A stretch of DNA of 64,000 bases from Komagataeibacter sp. FNDCF1 (GCF_021295335.1 NZ_JAIWOT010000001.1:1305001-1369000), one strand, 5' to 3'. Positions 28,840 through 38,341 are shown, counted from the first letter of the stretch. The notes: generated by a model not told the origin, from the letters alone. Program-made: numbers and translations.

Positions 28840-29079
28840 GGTGTTCCCCAAACATCCGGCGGGCGGTATAGGATACGGGCCACGATCTGCTAGAGTTCCG
28901 GCGCCGGGATCCCGTGTTATGGGTCCGGCCCTACGCAAACCGTGACAATGGCGCAAGCCATTTTCCTGTCGATCCTAACGTATTGTGCCATGCCTGTCCT
29001 CCCCCGTTGCCCTGCCAGCTTCCCCCCGCACCGCTCGTGGCGGGATTTCATCCACACCTGACCCACCCGGAATACCTGC

Positions 29080-29658
29080 ATGCTTCCTGCCCTTCCGCTG
29101 TCGCGCCTGCGCCGCACCGCCCTGCAATTCTGTGCCGTGGCCAGCCTGCCCCTGCTGGCCGCCTGCAGCAGCGAATCCGATTCGATCGATTTCGCTCCCG
29201 CCTGCCCCGTGGTGGAAATTCCCGGCGAGGCGGCCGACTACTACCAGTATTCCGGCACCGACCATGACGTGACCCATCTGGTGGCGCGCGCCAGCCTGAC
29301 GCGCGTGGTGGGATCATGCGAAGCGGGGCCACATCGCAGCGTGATGACCAACATGAAGATCGGGCTGCATGTCGAGCGTGGGCCAGCATCCAAGGTGGAC
29401 TTTGTCAATGTTCCGTATTTTGTCGCCGTCGTGTTCAATGGCGAGATCAAGAGCAAGAAGGAATTCGTGGCCCACGTCTCCTTCGAGGACGGACGCATGC
29501 AGGACCTGACCCATACCAGCAACATCCCCATCAGCCTGCCCGTGTCGCGTCACATCCACAGCGACCAGTACCATCTGGAAATCGGCTTCCAGCTGACCAA
29601 GGCACAGCTTGACTTCAACCGTGCGCATCTGGTCATGCCCTCCTTTCACAAGATGTAA
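29080..29658 (+). CDS. Putative lipoprotein of unknown function
   Basis: A 192-residue protein with a lipoprotein signal: basic N-region, hydrophobic core and lipobox LAAC (Cys29), followed by SSESDS. The mature part is mostly beta-strand-like, with no motif I recognise; VPYFVAVVFNGEIKSKKEFVA is its most regular segment. The stop is ten bases before the OPT transporter start, so the two are probably co-transcribed. The ribosome binding site is weak. Confidence 0.72.
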   Translation: MLPALPLSRLRRTALQFCAVASLPLLAACSSESDSIDFAPACPVVEIPGEAADYYQYSGTDHDVTHLVARASLTRVVGSCEAGPHRSVMTNMKIGLHVERGPASKVDFVNVPYFVAVVFNGEIKSKKEFVAHVSFEDGRMQDLTHTSNIPISLPVSRHIHSDQYHLEIGFQLTKAQLDFNRAHLVMPSFHKM

Positions 29659-29667
29659 GGCAGCGCC

Positions 29668-31605
29668 TTGGCCAGCCTCCCCGTCCAGCGTGAACTGACA
29701 TGGCGCGGCATCGTGATCGGCGCGCTGATCACCGTGGTCTTCACCGCGTCGAATGTCTATCTCGGGCTGCGCATCGGCCTGACCATCGCCACGTCCATCC
29801 CCGCCGCCGTCATTTCCATGGCGGTGCTGCGGGTGCTGGGCGGCGGCACGATACTCGAAAACAACCTCGTGCAGACCCAGGCTTCCGCCGCGGGCACGCT
29901 GGCCTGCGTGTTCGCCAGCCTGCCAGCACTGCTGATGGGTGGGTTCTGGCAGCATTTCCCCTTCGTCCAGGCCGCCGTGCTCACGGCCGCGGGCGGCATG
30001 ACCGGGGTGCTGTTCACCATCCCCCTGCGCCGGGTCATGCTGCGCGATGCGACGCTGTCCTTTCCCGAAGGGGTGGCCGCGGCCGAGATCCTGCGCGCGG
30101 GTGCAACGCGGGAAGACCCTGAAAGCATCCGCGCCCTGCTGCATGGCGGCATGCTGGCGGCCGTACTCACCTTTGCCTCCACCGGGCTGCGCCTGCTTGG
30201 CAATGGCCTGACCGCGACCGTCGTGGCCGGGGGAACCGCCTTGCGCCTGTCCGTCGGGTTCTCGCCCGCCCTGCTGGGGGCGGGCTACCTGGTCGGGCTT
30301 GCAGGCGGGCTGGCCATGCTGGCGGGCGCGCTGCTGACGTGGGAAGTGCTCATTCCCGCCATGGCGCAGGTCATGCCCAACCCCGCGGGGCTTGCGCCAG
30401 GCGACTTCGCGGCCCTGCTGTGGCGGGAAAAAGCCCGCTTCATCGGCGTGGGACTGATCGGGGTGGCGGCGATCTGGACCGTGCTGCGCATGGGCCGCCC
30501 GCTGCTGAACAGCGTGCGCCTGCTGCTGGTCCGTCCCGCCGCCGATGCAGCCCCCGCGCGGACCGACACCGATCTGTCACCCCGGGCCATACGCGCCATG
30601 GCAGGCATCGTGCTGGTGCTGGTCGGGAGCATGTTCTTCGTCTTTGCCCGTGGCAGCGTGCCCTTCGGTCCCGCACTCGCAGCCGCACTGGCCGGGCTTG
30701 CCTGCTGCGCGGGGCTGGGGCTGTTCGTGGCGGCGGCGTGCGGTTACATGGCCGGGCTGGTGGGATCATCCTCATCCCCCATTTCCGGCGTGACCATCCT
30801 GGCGGCCATGTGCGTGGCATGCGTGTTCGTGGTGCTGCGTGCGACGGGACTGTTCGCGGGGGTGGCGGGGCAGCATTTCACCATCGGGTTCTGCCTTTAC
30901 GCACTGACCGCCATCACCGCCTCCGCCGCCATTGCCAATGACAACCTGCAGGACCTGAAAACCGGGCAGATGATCGGCGCGACACCATGGAAGCAGGAAG
31001 CCGCGCTGCTGATCGGCTGCGTAAGCGGGGCGGTTGTCATCCCGCCGGTCCTGAACGTGCTGTACCAGACCTATGGCTTCGTGGGGGCCATGCCGCATGC
31101 GGGCATGGACGCCACACAGGCGCTGGCCGCCCCCCAGCCCGCGCTGCTGCTCATGATCACATCGGGCATTTTCCTGCACCAGCTGGACTGGAACCTGCTG
31201 CTGCTGGGGGCCGTGGCGGGCTGCGCGCTGATCGGCATTGACGCGGCGCTGCGCCGGACGGGCCGGGGCAGCCTGCCCCCGCTGGCTGTGGGCATTGGCA
31301 TCTACCTGCCGATGAACGTGTCCGTCACCCTGGCCCTGGGCGCGCTTCTGGGCAGTCTCATCAACCGGCTGAACCCGCATGCGGGCGTCCATCGTGGCAC
31401 CATGATCGCGTCGGGCCTGATCGTGGGGGAAAGCCTGACAGGGGTGGTGCTGGCCTGCCTGTCCGCCCTGAGCGGGCGGGACAGTCCGCTGTCGCTCCTG
31501 CCCCATGGCATGCCTGCCATGGTGACGGACATGGCAGGCCTTGCCGCGTTTGGCCTGCTGTGCGTGTGGTTCTGCCGCACCCAGATCCGCCCGCCCGCCA
31601 GATAA
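29668..31605 (+). CDS. OPT family oligopeptide transporter
   Basis: A 645-residue polytopic membrane protein with about 14-16 hydrophobic helices, of the proton-coupled OPT family. N-terminal hallmarks are FTASNVYLGLRIGLTIATSIPAA and NNLVQTQASAAGTLA; IGIYLPMNVSVTLALGALLG lies near the C-terminus. A TTG start at 29668 gives the conserved N-terminus with AAGG upstream. Family members carry small peptides or metal chelates. The adjacent M3 peptidase supports peptides here. Confidence 0.9.
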   Translation: MASLPVQRELTWRGIVIGALITVVFTASNVYLGLRIGLTIATSIPAAVISMAVLRVLGGGTILENNLVQTQASAAGTLACVFASLPALLMGGFWQHFPFVQAAVLTAAGGMTGVLFTIPLRRVMLRDATLSFPEGVAAAEILRAGATREDPESIRALLHGGMLAAVLTFASTGLRLLGNGLTATVVAGGTALRLSVGFSPALLGAGYLVGLAGGLAMLAGALLTWEVLIPAMAQVMPNPAGLAPGDFAALLWREKARFIGVGLIGVAAIWTVLRMGRPLLNSVRLLLVRPAADAAPARTDTDLSPRAIRAMAGIVLVLVGSMFFVFARGSVPFGPALAAALAGLACCAGLGLFVAAACGYMAGLVGSSSSPISGVTILAAMCVACVFVVLRATGLFAGVAGQHFTIGFCLYALTAITASAAIANDNLQDLKTGQMIGATPWKQEAALLIGCVSGAVVIPPVLNVLYQTYGFVGAMPHAGMDATQALAAPQPALLLMITSGIFLHQLDWNLLLLGAVAGCALIGIDAALRRTGRGSLPPLAVGIGIYLPMNVSVTLALGALLGSLINRLNPHAGVHRGTMIASGLIVGESLTGVVLACLSALSGRDSPLSLLPHGMPAMVTDMAGLAAFGLLCVWFCRTQIRPPAR

Positions 31606-31656
31606 TGGCCATACGGGGCATGGACGCGCGCGGCGGTTCCGTGGCACGCTGCCCCG

Positions 31657-33330
31657 ATGTGCAGCCCTTTTGACAGCCTGGACTTCCCCCGTCCCACACG
31701 GGATGCCCTTGCCCTGCGCTTTGGCCAGGTCTCCACCCTGCTTGACCAGGCCAACGTGCCCGATGCCGCCCGCCTGTTCGACTCCATCCGTCGCGACTAT
31801 GAAAGCTGGGCCGCACTGGTCGACCTGCGCTTTGCACAGGACACTACAAGCCCCGACGCCCGCGCCGAACGTGATTACGCCGATGCGCTGACCCCTTTTG
31901 TCACGGCGCACGAAGTCACGCTCAAGCGCAGGCTGCTGGAATATCCCGACCCCACGGCGGTGGCGCAGGTCCTGACCCCCCATACGCTGGAACTGTGGCG
32001 CACCGACATCACGACCTTTGACCCCCGCATTGCCGATGCGCTGGAGGAGGAAGCCCGGCTGAGCGGTGAATACACGGCGCTTCTGGCCGGCGCGCGGGTG
32101 GAAATCGGCGGGGAGAGCGTAAACCTGTCCGGTCTCGCCCCCTATGCCGAAAGCACGGACCGCGCCGTGCGCCATGAGGCGGAACAGGTGCGCTGGGCCT
32201 TCTTTGAAGAAAATGCCACCCGCCTTGACACCCTGTTCGACCAGATGGTGAAGCTGCGCCACGGCATGGCGCGCACGCTGGGCTACGAGTCCTACATTCC
32301 ACTGGCCTACCGCCGCATGCGCCGGGTAGATTACGGGCCTGCGGATGTCGCGCGCTTCCGTGCCGACGTGCTGGAACATGTCGTGCCGCTGGTGCACGAC
32401 ATCCTGCGCCAGCGATGCGAGGCCATGGGATGGGAAGTCCTGTATTCATGGGATGAACCGCTGATCGACCCGCTTGGCAATCCGCGCCCGGCGGGCGGGG
32501 CCGACCTGCTCATGTCCCGTGCCCGGACCATGTTCGACCGCATGGGCGGTGATCTGGGCCATTTTTACAGCCAGATGCGCGATGGCGGCTATCTGGACCT
32601 GATCAACCGCGCGGGCAAGGCGGGGGGCGGGTTCTGCACGTCGTTTCCCACCATTGGCATGCCGTTCATCTTCGCCAACTTCAATGGCACGCAGCATGAC
32701 ATAAACGTCTTTACCCACGAAATGGGGCATGCCTACCAGAACTGGAAAAGCCGCAGCCTGCCAGCGGTGGACCTGCTGTGGCCCACCATGGACGCAGCCG
32801 AGATCAATTCCATGGCGCTGGAATTCCTGACCTGGCCGCATCTGGACCTGATGGTCGAACCGGGACAGGGGGCGCGCTTCCGGCAGATGCACCTGATCTC
32901 CTCGCTGTCGTTCCTGCCTTATGGCGTATGCGTCGACCACTTCCAGCATGAAGTCTATGCCCGCCCGGACATGACACCCGCCGAGCGCAACGCCACATGG
33001 CGCACGCTGGAACAGCGCTACCTGCCGTGGCGCGACTATGGCGACCTGTCCTATACTGCATCCGGTGGCCGGTGGCAGGCACAGGGGCATATCTACCGCT
33101 CCCCCTTCTATTACATCGACTACGCACTGGCGCTGTGCTGCGCCATGCAGTTCTGGATCCGCAGCCGCACCGATACGGCGGGCGCCATGCAGGCCTATGT
33201 CGACCTGTGCGCGCAGGGGGGCGCGCAACCTTTTACCCGGCTGGTGCGTTCGGCGGGACTGCAGTCCCCCTTCCAGCCCGGCACGCTGGCCGATGTGGTC
33301 CGCACTGCGCGCGATATCCTGAACGCCTGA
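31657..33330 (+). CDS. pepF: M3 family oligoendopeptidase F
   Basis: A 557-residue cytosolic zinc peptidase. The HExxH site is in FTHEMGHAYQNW and the third ligand Glu in DAAEINSMALEF. The N-terminal helical domain is typical of PepF. It starts 51 bp after the OPT transporter. In this position it likely degrades imported oligopeptides. No signal peptide is present. Confidence 0.92.
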   Translation: MCSPFDSLDFPRPTRDALALRFGQVSTLLDQANVPDAARLFDSIRRDYESWAALVDLRFAQDTTSPDARAERDYADALTPFVTAHEVTLKRRLLEYPDPTAVAQVLTPHTLELWRTDITTFDPRIADALEEEARLSGEYTALLAGARVEIGGESVNLSGLAPYAESTDRAVRHEAEQVRWAFFEENATRLDTLFDQMVKLRHGMARTLGYESYIPLAYRRMRRVDYGPADVARFRADVLEHVVPLVHDILRQRCEAMGWEVLYSWDEPLIDPLGNPRPAGGADLLMSRARTMFDRMGGDLGHFYSQMRDGGYLDLINRAGKAGGGFCTSFPTIGMPFIFANFNGTQHDINVFTHEMGHAYQNWKSRSLPAVDLLWPTMDAAEINSMALEFLTWPHLDLMVEPGQGARFRQMHLISSLSFLPYGVCVDHFQHEVYARPDMTPAERNATWRTLEQRYLPWRDYGDLSYTASGGRWQAQGHIYRSPFYYIDYALALCCAMQFWIRSRTDTAGAMQAYVDLCAQGGAQPFTRLVRSAGLQSPFQPGTLADVVRTARDILNA

Positions 33331-33461
33331 TCCCGAACGTGTGACCGGCCACACGGCTGGCCCGCACGGCGTGCCGGGCAGGCCCGTCACACGGCGCGAC
33401 CGGCGGGGCAGTCGTCCAGCCATGCCGCAGCCCCCGTGTCCTGTACCCCTGGGGAAAAACC

Positions 33462-33767
33462 ATGCCCATATCCTCCACGCCCACACCATCGCCTGAACGC
33501 ACGCTGTGCAAGACCGTGGCGGTCCTTGTACTGACGGGACTGTTCATGCTCAGCCTGCGGTTCAGCGCAACCGTGGCCGGTTTTGTGGACCGGATCGCGG
33601 GCACGGGGCTGTGGCTGTCCGTCTACCGTCTTGCCGGTGCCAGCGACGCCACCGAGCAGGAGCGGCTGATCGTGATGGCGGTGGCCCTGACATGCTGCCT
33701 GCTGGCCGTATGCGTGGTGGAAGTGGCGGACAGGCTGCTCACCCGCATCCGCCCGCCGCGCTCATGA
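33462..33767 (+). CDS. Small two-helix membrane protein, unknown
   Basis: A 101-residue protein with two hydrophobic helices (about residues 18-40 and 67-88) joined by a polar loop. GGGGA precedes the ATG. No family is recognised. Its stop overlaps the end of the convergent methyltransferase gene by six bases. Confidence 0.6.
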   Translation: MPISSTPTPSPERTLCKTVAVLVLTGLFMLSLRFSATVAGFVDRIAGTGLWLSVYRLAGASDATEQERLIVMAVALTCCLLAVCVVEVADRLLTRIRPPRS

Positions 33768-34754
33768 CGGGTCACGCTGCCAGAAAAAGGTGAGTTCATG
33801 CTTGTTGTGCCACAGATGCACGACACGGCCACCGGGAATGGCGGCAAAGGCGTCCGCCGTTTCATGATCGGTCTCGCCCTGGAACTTGATGGTCATGACG
33901 ATGCGCGCCGCCCGGCCCGACGCGATCCATCGCCGTGCCAGCGCCAGCAGCCGCGCGGGATAAGCGATGATATCGGAAAACAGCCAGTCCACCGGCGCAC
34001 AGTCCTGCGGGTCCAGCCCGAACGCGCTTTCGTACCGGCAGGTGACATTGGGCAGCCCGGCCACGTTTTCCGCCAGCGGGGAGCGGTCTATGGCGGTGAC
34101 ATGCGCCCCGCAACCGGCCGCAACCCAGGTCCACCCGCCAGGACAGGCCCCCAGGTCCAGGCAGGTTTCACCCGCCACGGGCCAGCGGCCAAGGCGCAGC
34201 AGGGCCTCCCACAGCTTGAGATAGGCGCGTGATGGCGGGTCGGTCCGGTTTTCCACGAACTCGACCTCCCCATTCACGAATGGCGAGGACTTGGTGCGCG
34301 ACAGCAGCAGCCTGTCGGGCGAAAGCAGCGTCCATGCGCCCAGATGGGCATCCGGGGCCGTGGCGGGAAAGAAAACGGGTCTGGGACGCAGCGGCGGCAG
34401 CGCGTCAGCCACCAGCGCGCAGCGACGGTACAGCATGGGCGCATATCCCGCCCAGTTGCGCTGGATCGCCCGCATGATGCGGGCCGCCCCCTTGATGGAG
34501 GGCACATCATGCGTCTCCGGCGCATCCCATATGTCCAGCGCCCACAGGCTTGCCACCGGCGGCAGGCCGGACAGCGCCAGACGGCCGTGCCAGCACAGCT
34601 CCCCCGCCCCCCTGCGCGCCAGTTCCTGTGCCAGAACCGGCTCAAACCCTGGGGCGGCCAGATAGGCGCTGCGTACGGGCCAGGGGGGACGCGTCACCTC
34701 TGGTGCCGATACATCCCGGGGTGCGTCCCTGTGTATCACGTCCCGCTGCGTCAT
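33762..34754 (-). CDS. rlmM: RlmM-like 23S rRNA 2'-O-methyltransferase
   Basis: A 330-residue Rossmann methyltransferase. The SAM-binding motif is LDLGACPGGWTWVAAG, the acidic loop is AIDRSPL, and catalytic residues of the RlmE/RlmM class include Asp in LFSDIIAYP and Lys in VMTIKFQG. The N-terminal half resembles the THUMP-like region of RlmM. The true start is ATG 34754 (MTQRDVIH), overlapping the DUF423 stop by four bases. RlmM acts on C2498 of 23S rRNA; the exact target here is by family. Confidence 0.83.
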   Translation of the reverse strand: MTQRDVIHRDAPRDVSAPEVTRPPWPVRSAYLAAPGFEPVLAQELARRGAGELCWHGRLALSGLPPVASLWALDIWDAPETHDVPSIKGAARIMRAIQRNWAGYAPMLYRRCALVADALPPLRPRPVFFPATAPDAHLGAWTLLSPDRLLLSRTKSSPFVNGEVEFVENRTDPPSRAYLKLWEALLRLGRWPVAGETCLDLGACPGGWTWVAAGCGAHVTAIDRSPLAENVAGLPNVTCRYESAFGLDPQDCAPVDWLFSDIIAYPARLLALARRWIASGRAARIVMTIKFQGETDHETADAFAAIPGGRVVHLWHNKHELTFFWQRDPS

Positions 34755-35128
34755 GACCGCATGACCCCCACGGCCAGAAGCAGCCAGGCCGCCATGAGCA
34801 GGCTGCCACCCGTGGGCGCCACCGGCCCCGGATGGATTCCCCAGAACGCGGTCAGCGCAACACCGGTCGTGAACAGCACGGTACCCACCGCCATGAGACA
34901 GCCCGCAACGGAAACCAGCGCGCGACACCCCTGCTGGATCATGAGCACCGACACGCCAATAATGGCCAGCGCGTGCCACATCTGCATCTGTATGGCCTGG
35001 CGCGCCATGTCGCGCCCCCCCTCGGCAAAGAAGCGGTCCGGCAGATGAGCGGTCAGCGCGCCCCCCATGACGGCGGCAAACGCGGCCAGCGCCGCAAAAC
35101 ACAAGAGAAACCTGACAACAGTAGGCAT
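34751..35128 (-). CDS. DUF423 (YgdD-like) membrane protein
   Basis: A 125-residue protein with four hydrophobic helices of the DUF423 family. GGALTAHLPDRFF and QMQMWHALAIIGV near the N-terminus and FTTGVALTAFWGI with APTGGSLLMAAW near the end are typical. ATG 35128 has GGA nine bases upstream. It is coupled to the rlmM-like gene, the order also found as ygdD-rlmM in Escherichia coli, which supports both calls. The function is unknown. Confidence 0.88.
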   Translation of the reverse strand: MPTVVRFLLCFAALAAFAAVMGGALTAHLPDRFFAEGGRDMARQAIQMQMWHALAIIGVSVLMIQQGCRALVSVAGCLMAVGTVLFTTGVALTAFWGIHPGPVAPTGGSLLMAAWLLLAVGVMRS

Positions 35129-35458
35129 GAAGGATATCCGCAGGAACCGGGTGACAACCCGCCAGTGGTGCGGGCGGGCACACCCTACTCCCCGCATGGG
35201 GTCATCGTATAGGCCAGCCACGCGGGAGACTGCCGTGCCGTACGGGTCATGCTGCCCCTTCATGCATGGGGAACGATGCCCTATCGTACCCGCACCACCT
35301 GCAACTGCGGCATCCTGCCCGGGCCAGCCCGGCGTGCTGCCGTCGTCCCCGATACCGGGCCGGGGCTGCATGTCGGCTTTATATGGCACGCCAAAACTGA
35401 TAAACCGCGATGTCGCCCGGTAAAAAATCCAGATTCTACACGTTAGGAAGACGATAAC
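35129..35458. other. 330-bp intergenic region between divergent genes
   Basis: It holds the 5' regions of DUF423-rlmM (minus) and the DUF4142 gene (plus). Short GC dyads occur near 35197-35206 and 35320-35342, but I find no convincing promoter hexamers, RNA gene or coding frame. Confidence 0.5.
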
Positions 35459-36022
35459 ATGAGACAATACGCAGTCTGCCTCCTTTGTGCGTCTGTCAGC
35501 CTTCTTCCTCTCCCCACCATGGCGCGTCCGGCACCCGCGGCACCCGCCGCCGCAAGCGCCGCAGCCCCCACCCTGCCCCCGCTTACGGAATCGGATTCCA
35601 CCTTTGCCGAAAATGTTTCCGCGCTGAATACTTTCGAAATCAACATATCCAGCCTGGCGGCGGACCGGGCCAGGCGCCGCAAGGTGCAGGAATTCGCGCA
35701 GAATTCGGCCAAGATGAATACAACGAACCAGAAAACCCTGACCACACTGGCGCTCAGGCACGGGTTGGAACTGCACAAGGAGATGAGTCCCGACGAGGAG
35801 CAGATCGCAGCCCAGCTCAAGACGGAAAATGGCGCCAAATTCGACCGTGACTATCTGGACCTGCAGGCACAGGCGGCAAGCGATGCGCTGGCCATGTTCC
35901 AGAACCAGGCGGAATCCGCCAGCGACCCGGAACTGAAGGCCTACGCCTCCGCCACGGCGGATACACTGCAGGCGAACCTGAATGAAAGCCTGAAACTGGG
36001 CGCAAGCAAACCGACGCGCTGA
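35459..36022 (+). CDS. DUF4142 periplasmic protein
   Basis: A 187-residue exported protein. The signal peptide covers about residues 1-22, then a Pro/Ala linker leads into the helical DUF4142 domain (about 45-180). The domain starts FAENVSALNTFEINISSLA and includes KVQEFAQNSAKMNTTNQK and DRDYLDLQ. The family is ferritin-like in predicted fold but lacks an assigned function. TAGGAAG lies ten bases before the ATG. Confidence 0.85.
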   Translation: MRQYAVCLLCASVSLLPLPTMARPAPAAPAAASAAAPTLPPLTESDSTFAENVSALNTFEINISSLAADRARRRKVQEFAQNSAKMNTTNQKTLTTLALRHGLELHKEMSPDEEQIAAQLKTENGAKFDRDYLDLQAQAASDALAMFQNQAESASDPELKAYASATADTLQANLNESLKLGASKPTR

Positions 36023-36066
36023 ATGCGTCCCTCCGCGTTTCCACCCACATACAGGCAGGAAGACCC

Positions 36067-36642
36067 ATGGCCATTCGCATCGACCGGATCGTAACGCGCG
36101 GCGGCGACGGGGGGCAGACCTCGCTGGGGGATGGTGTGCGCGTGCCAAAGGACTGCGCGCGCATCGAAGCCCTTGGCGCGCTGGATGAGGCCAATGCCAC
36201 CATCGGCCTGCTGCGCGGCGTCCTGCCACCGGGGCGCGATGCCACCTTCATCGCATGGGTTCAGGGGCTGCTGTTTGATATTGGCGGTGCCCTGTGCATG
36301 CCCGCAACACCGCCGCGCGCACTGCCCCACGCGGCGGCGGCGCTGGAAGCCATGGAGGGGGAAGTGGAACGCCTGCGCGCCGACATTCCGCCACTGCGCA
36401 GTTTCATCCTGCCCGGCGGCACGCCGGCGGCCAGTCACGCCCATGTCGCACGCACGGTCGTACGCCGCGCCGAACGCCGCGTGGCCACACTGGCGCAGGC
36501 GGAGGAAATCGGCACGGACATTCCCGCGTGCATGAATCGCCTGTCGGATTACCTGTTCGTGCTGGGCCGGCATCTCAACGACAACGGGGCCGGTGACCTG
36601 ACATGGACCCCGGCCACGCCCCCGCCATCCGCCTGCGGGTGA
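36067..36642 (+). CDS. pduO: PduO-type cob(I)alamin adenosyltransferase
   Basis: A 191-residue trimeric ATP:cob(I)alamin adenosyltransferase that makes coenzyme B12. The N-terminal ATP motif TRGGDGGQTSLGDG and LGALDEANATIGL are clear; the C-terminal VVRRAERRV and NRLSDYLFVLGRHLN complete the active site. AGGAAG precedes the ATG. It is convergent with gluconokinase, with nine bases between stops. The cobalamin-dependent radical SAM enzyme HpnR is also in this window, but it uses methylcobalamin-type chemistry. Confidence 0.94.
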   Translation: MAIRIDRIVTRGGDGGQTSLGDGVRVPKDCARIEALGALDEANATIGLLRGVLPPGRDATFIAWVQGLLFDIGGALCMPATPPRALPHAAAALEAMEGEVERLRADIPPLRSFILPGGTPAASHAHVARTVVRRAERRVATLAQAEEIGTDIPACMNRLSDYLFVLGRHLNDNGAGDLTWTPATPPPSACG

Positions 36643-36651
36643 TGTCCCGCT

Positions 36652-37203
36652 TCAGCCTGTCGCCAGGCTGTCCAGGTGCGCGCAGGCCAGTTCCGCCAGT
36701 ACGTCCTGCGCGGCATTGACGTCTAGAGCCATGACCACTTCTTCCTCCATATCCGGTTCCTCCAGCGTGGCGAACTGGCTGTCGAGCATGGCGACGGGCA
36801 TGAAGTGGCCGGTGCGCTGCCGCAGGCGCGGGGCAATGTCCTCCCGGCTGCCCCTGAGGTAGACAAAGCATACATTCGGGCTGCCACCAGCAATACGCTC
36901 GCGGTATCTGCGCCTGAGCGACGAACACGTCACGATGCCGCACTGCCCCGCTTCCGCCCATGTCGCGATCTGTGCCGCGATACGGTCGAGCCATGGGGCA
37001 CGGTCCTCATCGGTAAGCGGGATGCCATTGCTCATGCGGGCGATGTTGTTGGGGGTATGCAGGTCATCGCCCTCGATCACGGGCCAGCCCATGCGTTCGC
37101 CCATAAGCTGGGCCAGCGTGCTCTTGCCGCAGCCCGATACCCCCATGACGACCAGCACGTCCGGCCGCCCCGCCGGGCCGAGCCTGCGCGAGAGGGAAAC
37201 CAT
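36652..37203 (-). CDS. gntK: Gluconokinase
   Basis: A 183-residue P-loop kinase that turns gluconate into 6-phosphogluconate for the pentose phosphate pathway, central in acetic acid bacteria. Motifs are [40 protein letters not shown] and the RTGHFMPVAMLDSQFATLE lid. Start 37203 has AAGGCGG five bases upstream; ATG 37224 and 37233 are in frame upstream and possible. Confidence 0.94.
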   Translation of the reverse strand: MVSLSRRLGPAGRPDVLVVMGVSGCGKSTLAQLMGERMGWPVIEGDDLHTPNNIARMSNGIPLTDEDRAPWLDRIAAQIATWAEAGQCGIVTCSSLRRRYRERIAGGSPNVCFVYLRGSREDIAPRLRQRTGHFMPVAMLDSQFATLEEPDMEEEVVMALDVNAAQDVLAELACAHLDSLATG

Positions 37204-37233
37204 CGAAACCGCCTTCTGACCCATGTCATACAT

Positions 37234-37650
37234 TCCGTATTCTGCCAGATATTATGGAGAAACCCGTGTCGTCCCCTAATCTGGACCCGATGCCACCATG
37301 AACGCAAGTGACCGGCCAGACAGAGCGCATGCAATATGAAATAACAGAACAGGGCATTATGATGCGTTCAACAGGGCCATGAAGGAAGTGAAATAAATTA
37401 TATTTGCACGGCCTGTTCCCGGAAAGTCCCTGAAATATTTTTTACTTCAGTTTCATCAAAACATGACAGAATCATATAATACTGGTTATATTCTTATTTA
37501 TTGCGCTTGCGTTGTGCAGGCATATCGCCTTATATACCCATGCAAGCATTAAAAAACAGCACCGTTAGCATGTTGCTCGTAGGAATAAATTCCTCAAAGT
37601 CGATTTTAGCTACGGTCCTTCTGGTGCGCCAAGTTATCGAGAGTTCAGCT
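37234..37650. other. AT-rich 417-bp intergenic leader
   Basis: Between gntK and the coiled-coil gene the sequence is conspicuously AT-rich compared with its surroundings, notably 37380-37600. It contains a perfect TATAAT at 37475-37480 and the palindrome AGGAATAAATTCCT at 37581-37594. An in-frame extension of the downstream gene to 37501 exists but has unusual composition and no ribosome binding site. Confidence 0.6.
37452..37480 (+). promoter_or_regulatory. Candidate promoter with perfect -10
   Basis: TATAAT (37475-37480) is 17 bp downstream of TTCATC (37452-37457), a weak -35. Transcription would start near 37487 and give a leader of about 165 nt before the GTG start at 37651. Confidence 0.4.
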
Positions 37651-38322
37651 GTGTCATCTTATAATGATTTTCTTTCCCTCCCGAAAGAAGAAGACCAGAA
37701 CACACCACGTGAAGAAGTAAATGAAACCGCCTTCCGTCAGGCGCTGGAACGGCTGGGCAAGGGCAAACCCGCCCCGGCGCGCAGCGCGGGTGGCGGCAAC
37801 GCCAAGTCCCGGCCGCAACGCCCTGCCCGCCAGGTCGAGACCGTCCAGCGCCGCCGCAAATTCGTGCAGGATGGTGATGTGCGGGTCGAGCATCAGTCCC
37901 TCAGCCCCGGGCGTACCACGCCACGCGCCATGCACGCCCAGCAGGAAGACCGGAGCGAGACCGAACAGCTGCGCCACAAGGTCCAGTTCGAGCAGAAGCT
38001 GCGCGAGCAGTCCGAACTGCGCCTGGCGGAAGCACAGGCACAGATCCGCTCCCTGACCACCCGCATCGGCCATGCGGACGTGATCGCGGCGGAACACAAG
38101 AACAGTCTGGCCGCGAAAGAGGCGGACATGCAGGCCCTGCGCGCGGAACTGTATGCCCTGCGTGAGGAAAACACCCATCTGCGTGAGGAACTGAACCGCC
38201 AGAAGGCCCGGCAGCGCACGACGGATTCCCGTCCCGTCGCCACAAAGGCCGCCCCGCCCCCTGCATCCGACAGCGTGGCGGAAGAAGCCGAACCCGAACC
38301 CGTCAAGTGGTGGCTGCGCTAG
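37651..38322 (+). CDS. Unknown coiled-coil protein
   Basis: A 223-residue hydrophilic protein with no recognised family. Residues 1-90 are charged and Pro/Arg-rich. A long heptad-like coiled coil runs from about 95 to 190 (SETEQLRHKVQFEQKLREQ, then AEAQAQIRSLTTRI and LRAELYALREENTHLREEL). The C-terminus ends in an acidic stretch and WWLR. The GTG at 37651 follows GAGAG by seven bases; upstream ATGs lie in AT-rich sequence with no such site. It is probably co-transcribed with the membrane protein 19 bp downstream. Confidence 0.65.
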   Translation: MSSYNDFLSLPKEEDQNTPREEVNETAFRQALERLGKGKPAPARSAGGGNAKSRPQRPARQVETVQRRRKFVQDGDVRVEHQSLSPGRTTPRAMHAQQEDRSETEQLRHKVQFEQKLREQSELRLAEAQAQIRSLTTRIGHADVIAAEHKNSLAAKEADMQALRAELYALREENTHLREELNRQKARQRTTDSRPVATKAAPPPASDSVAEEAEPEPVKWWLR

Positions 38323-38341
38323 ACATCGGCCTGCCCGCCCC

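Noticed and set aside
28840-29079. Possible TPP riboswitch ahead of the ispH-ABC operon
   Set aside because: No CTGAGA or ACCTGA core pairs are visible, so thiamine control is not supported here.
30772-32397. A 541-codon open frame on the minus strand
   Set aside because: Crosses the OPT and pepF genes in antisense; no domain features.
37501-37650. N-terminal extension of the coiled-coil protein
   Set aside because: AT-rich, unlike the downstream gene in codon use, and no ribosome binding site at its ATG codons; the GTG at 37651 has one.
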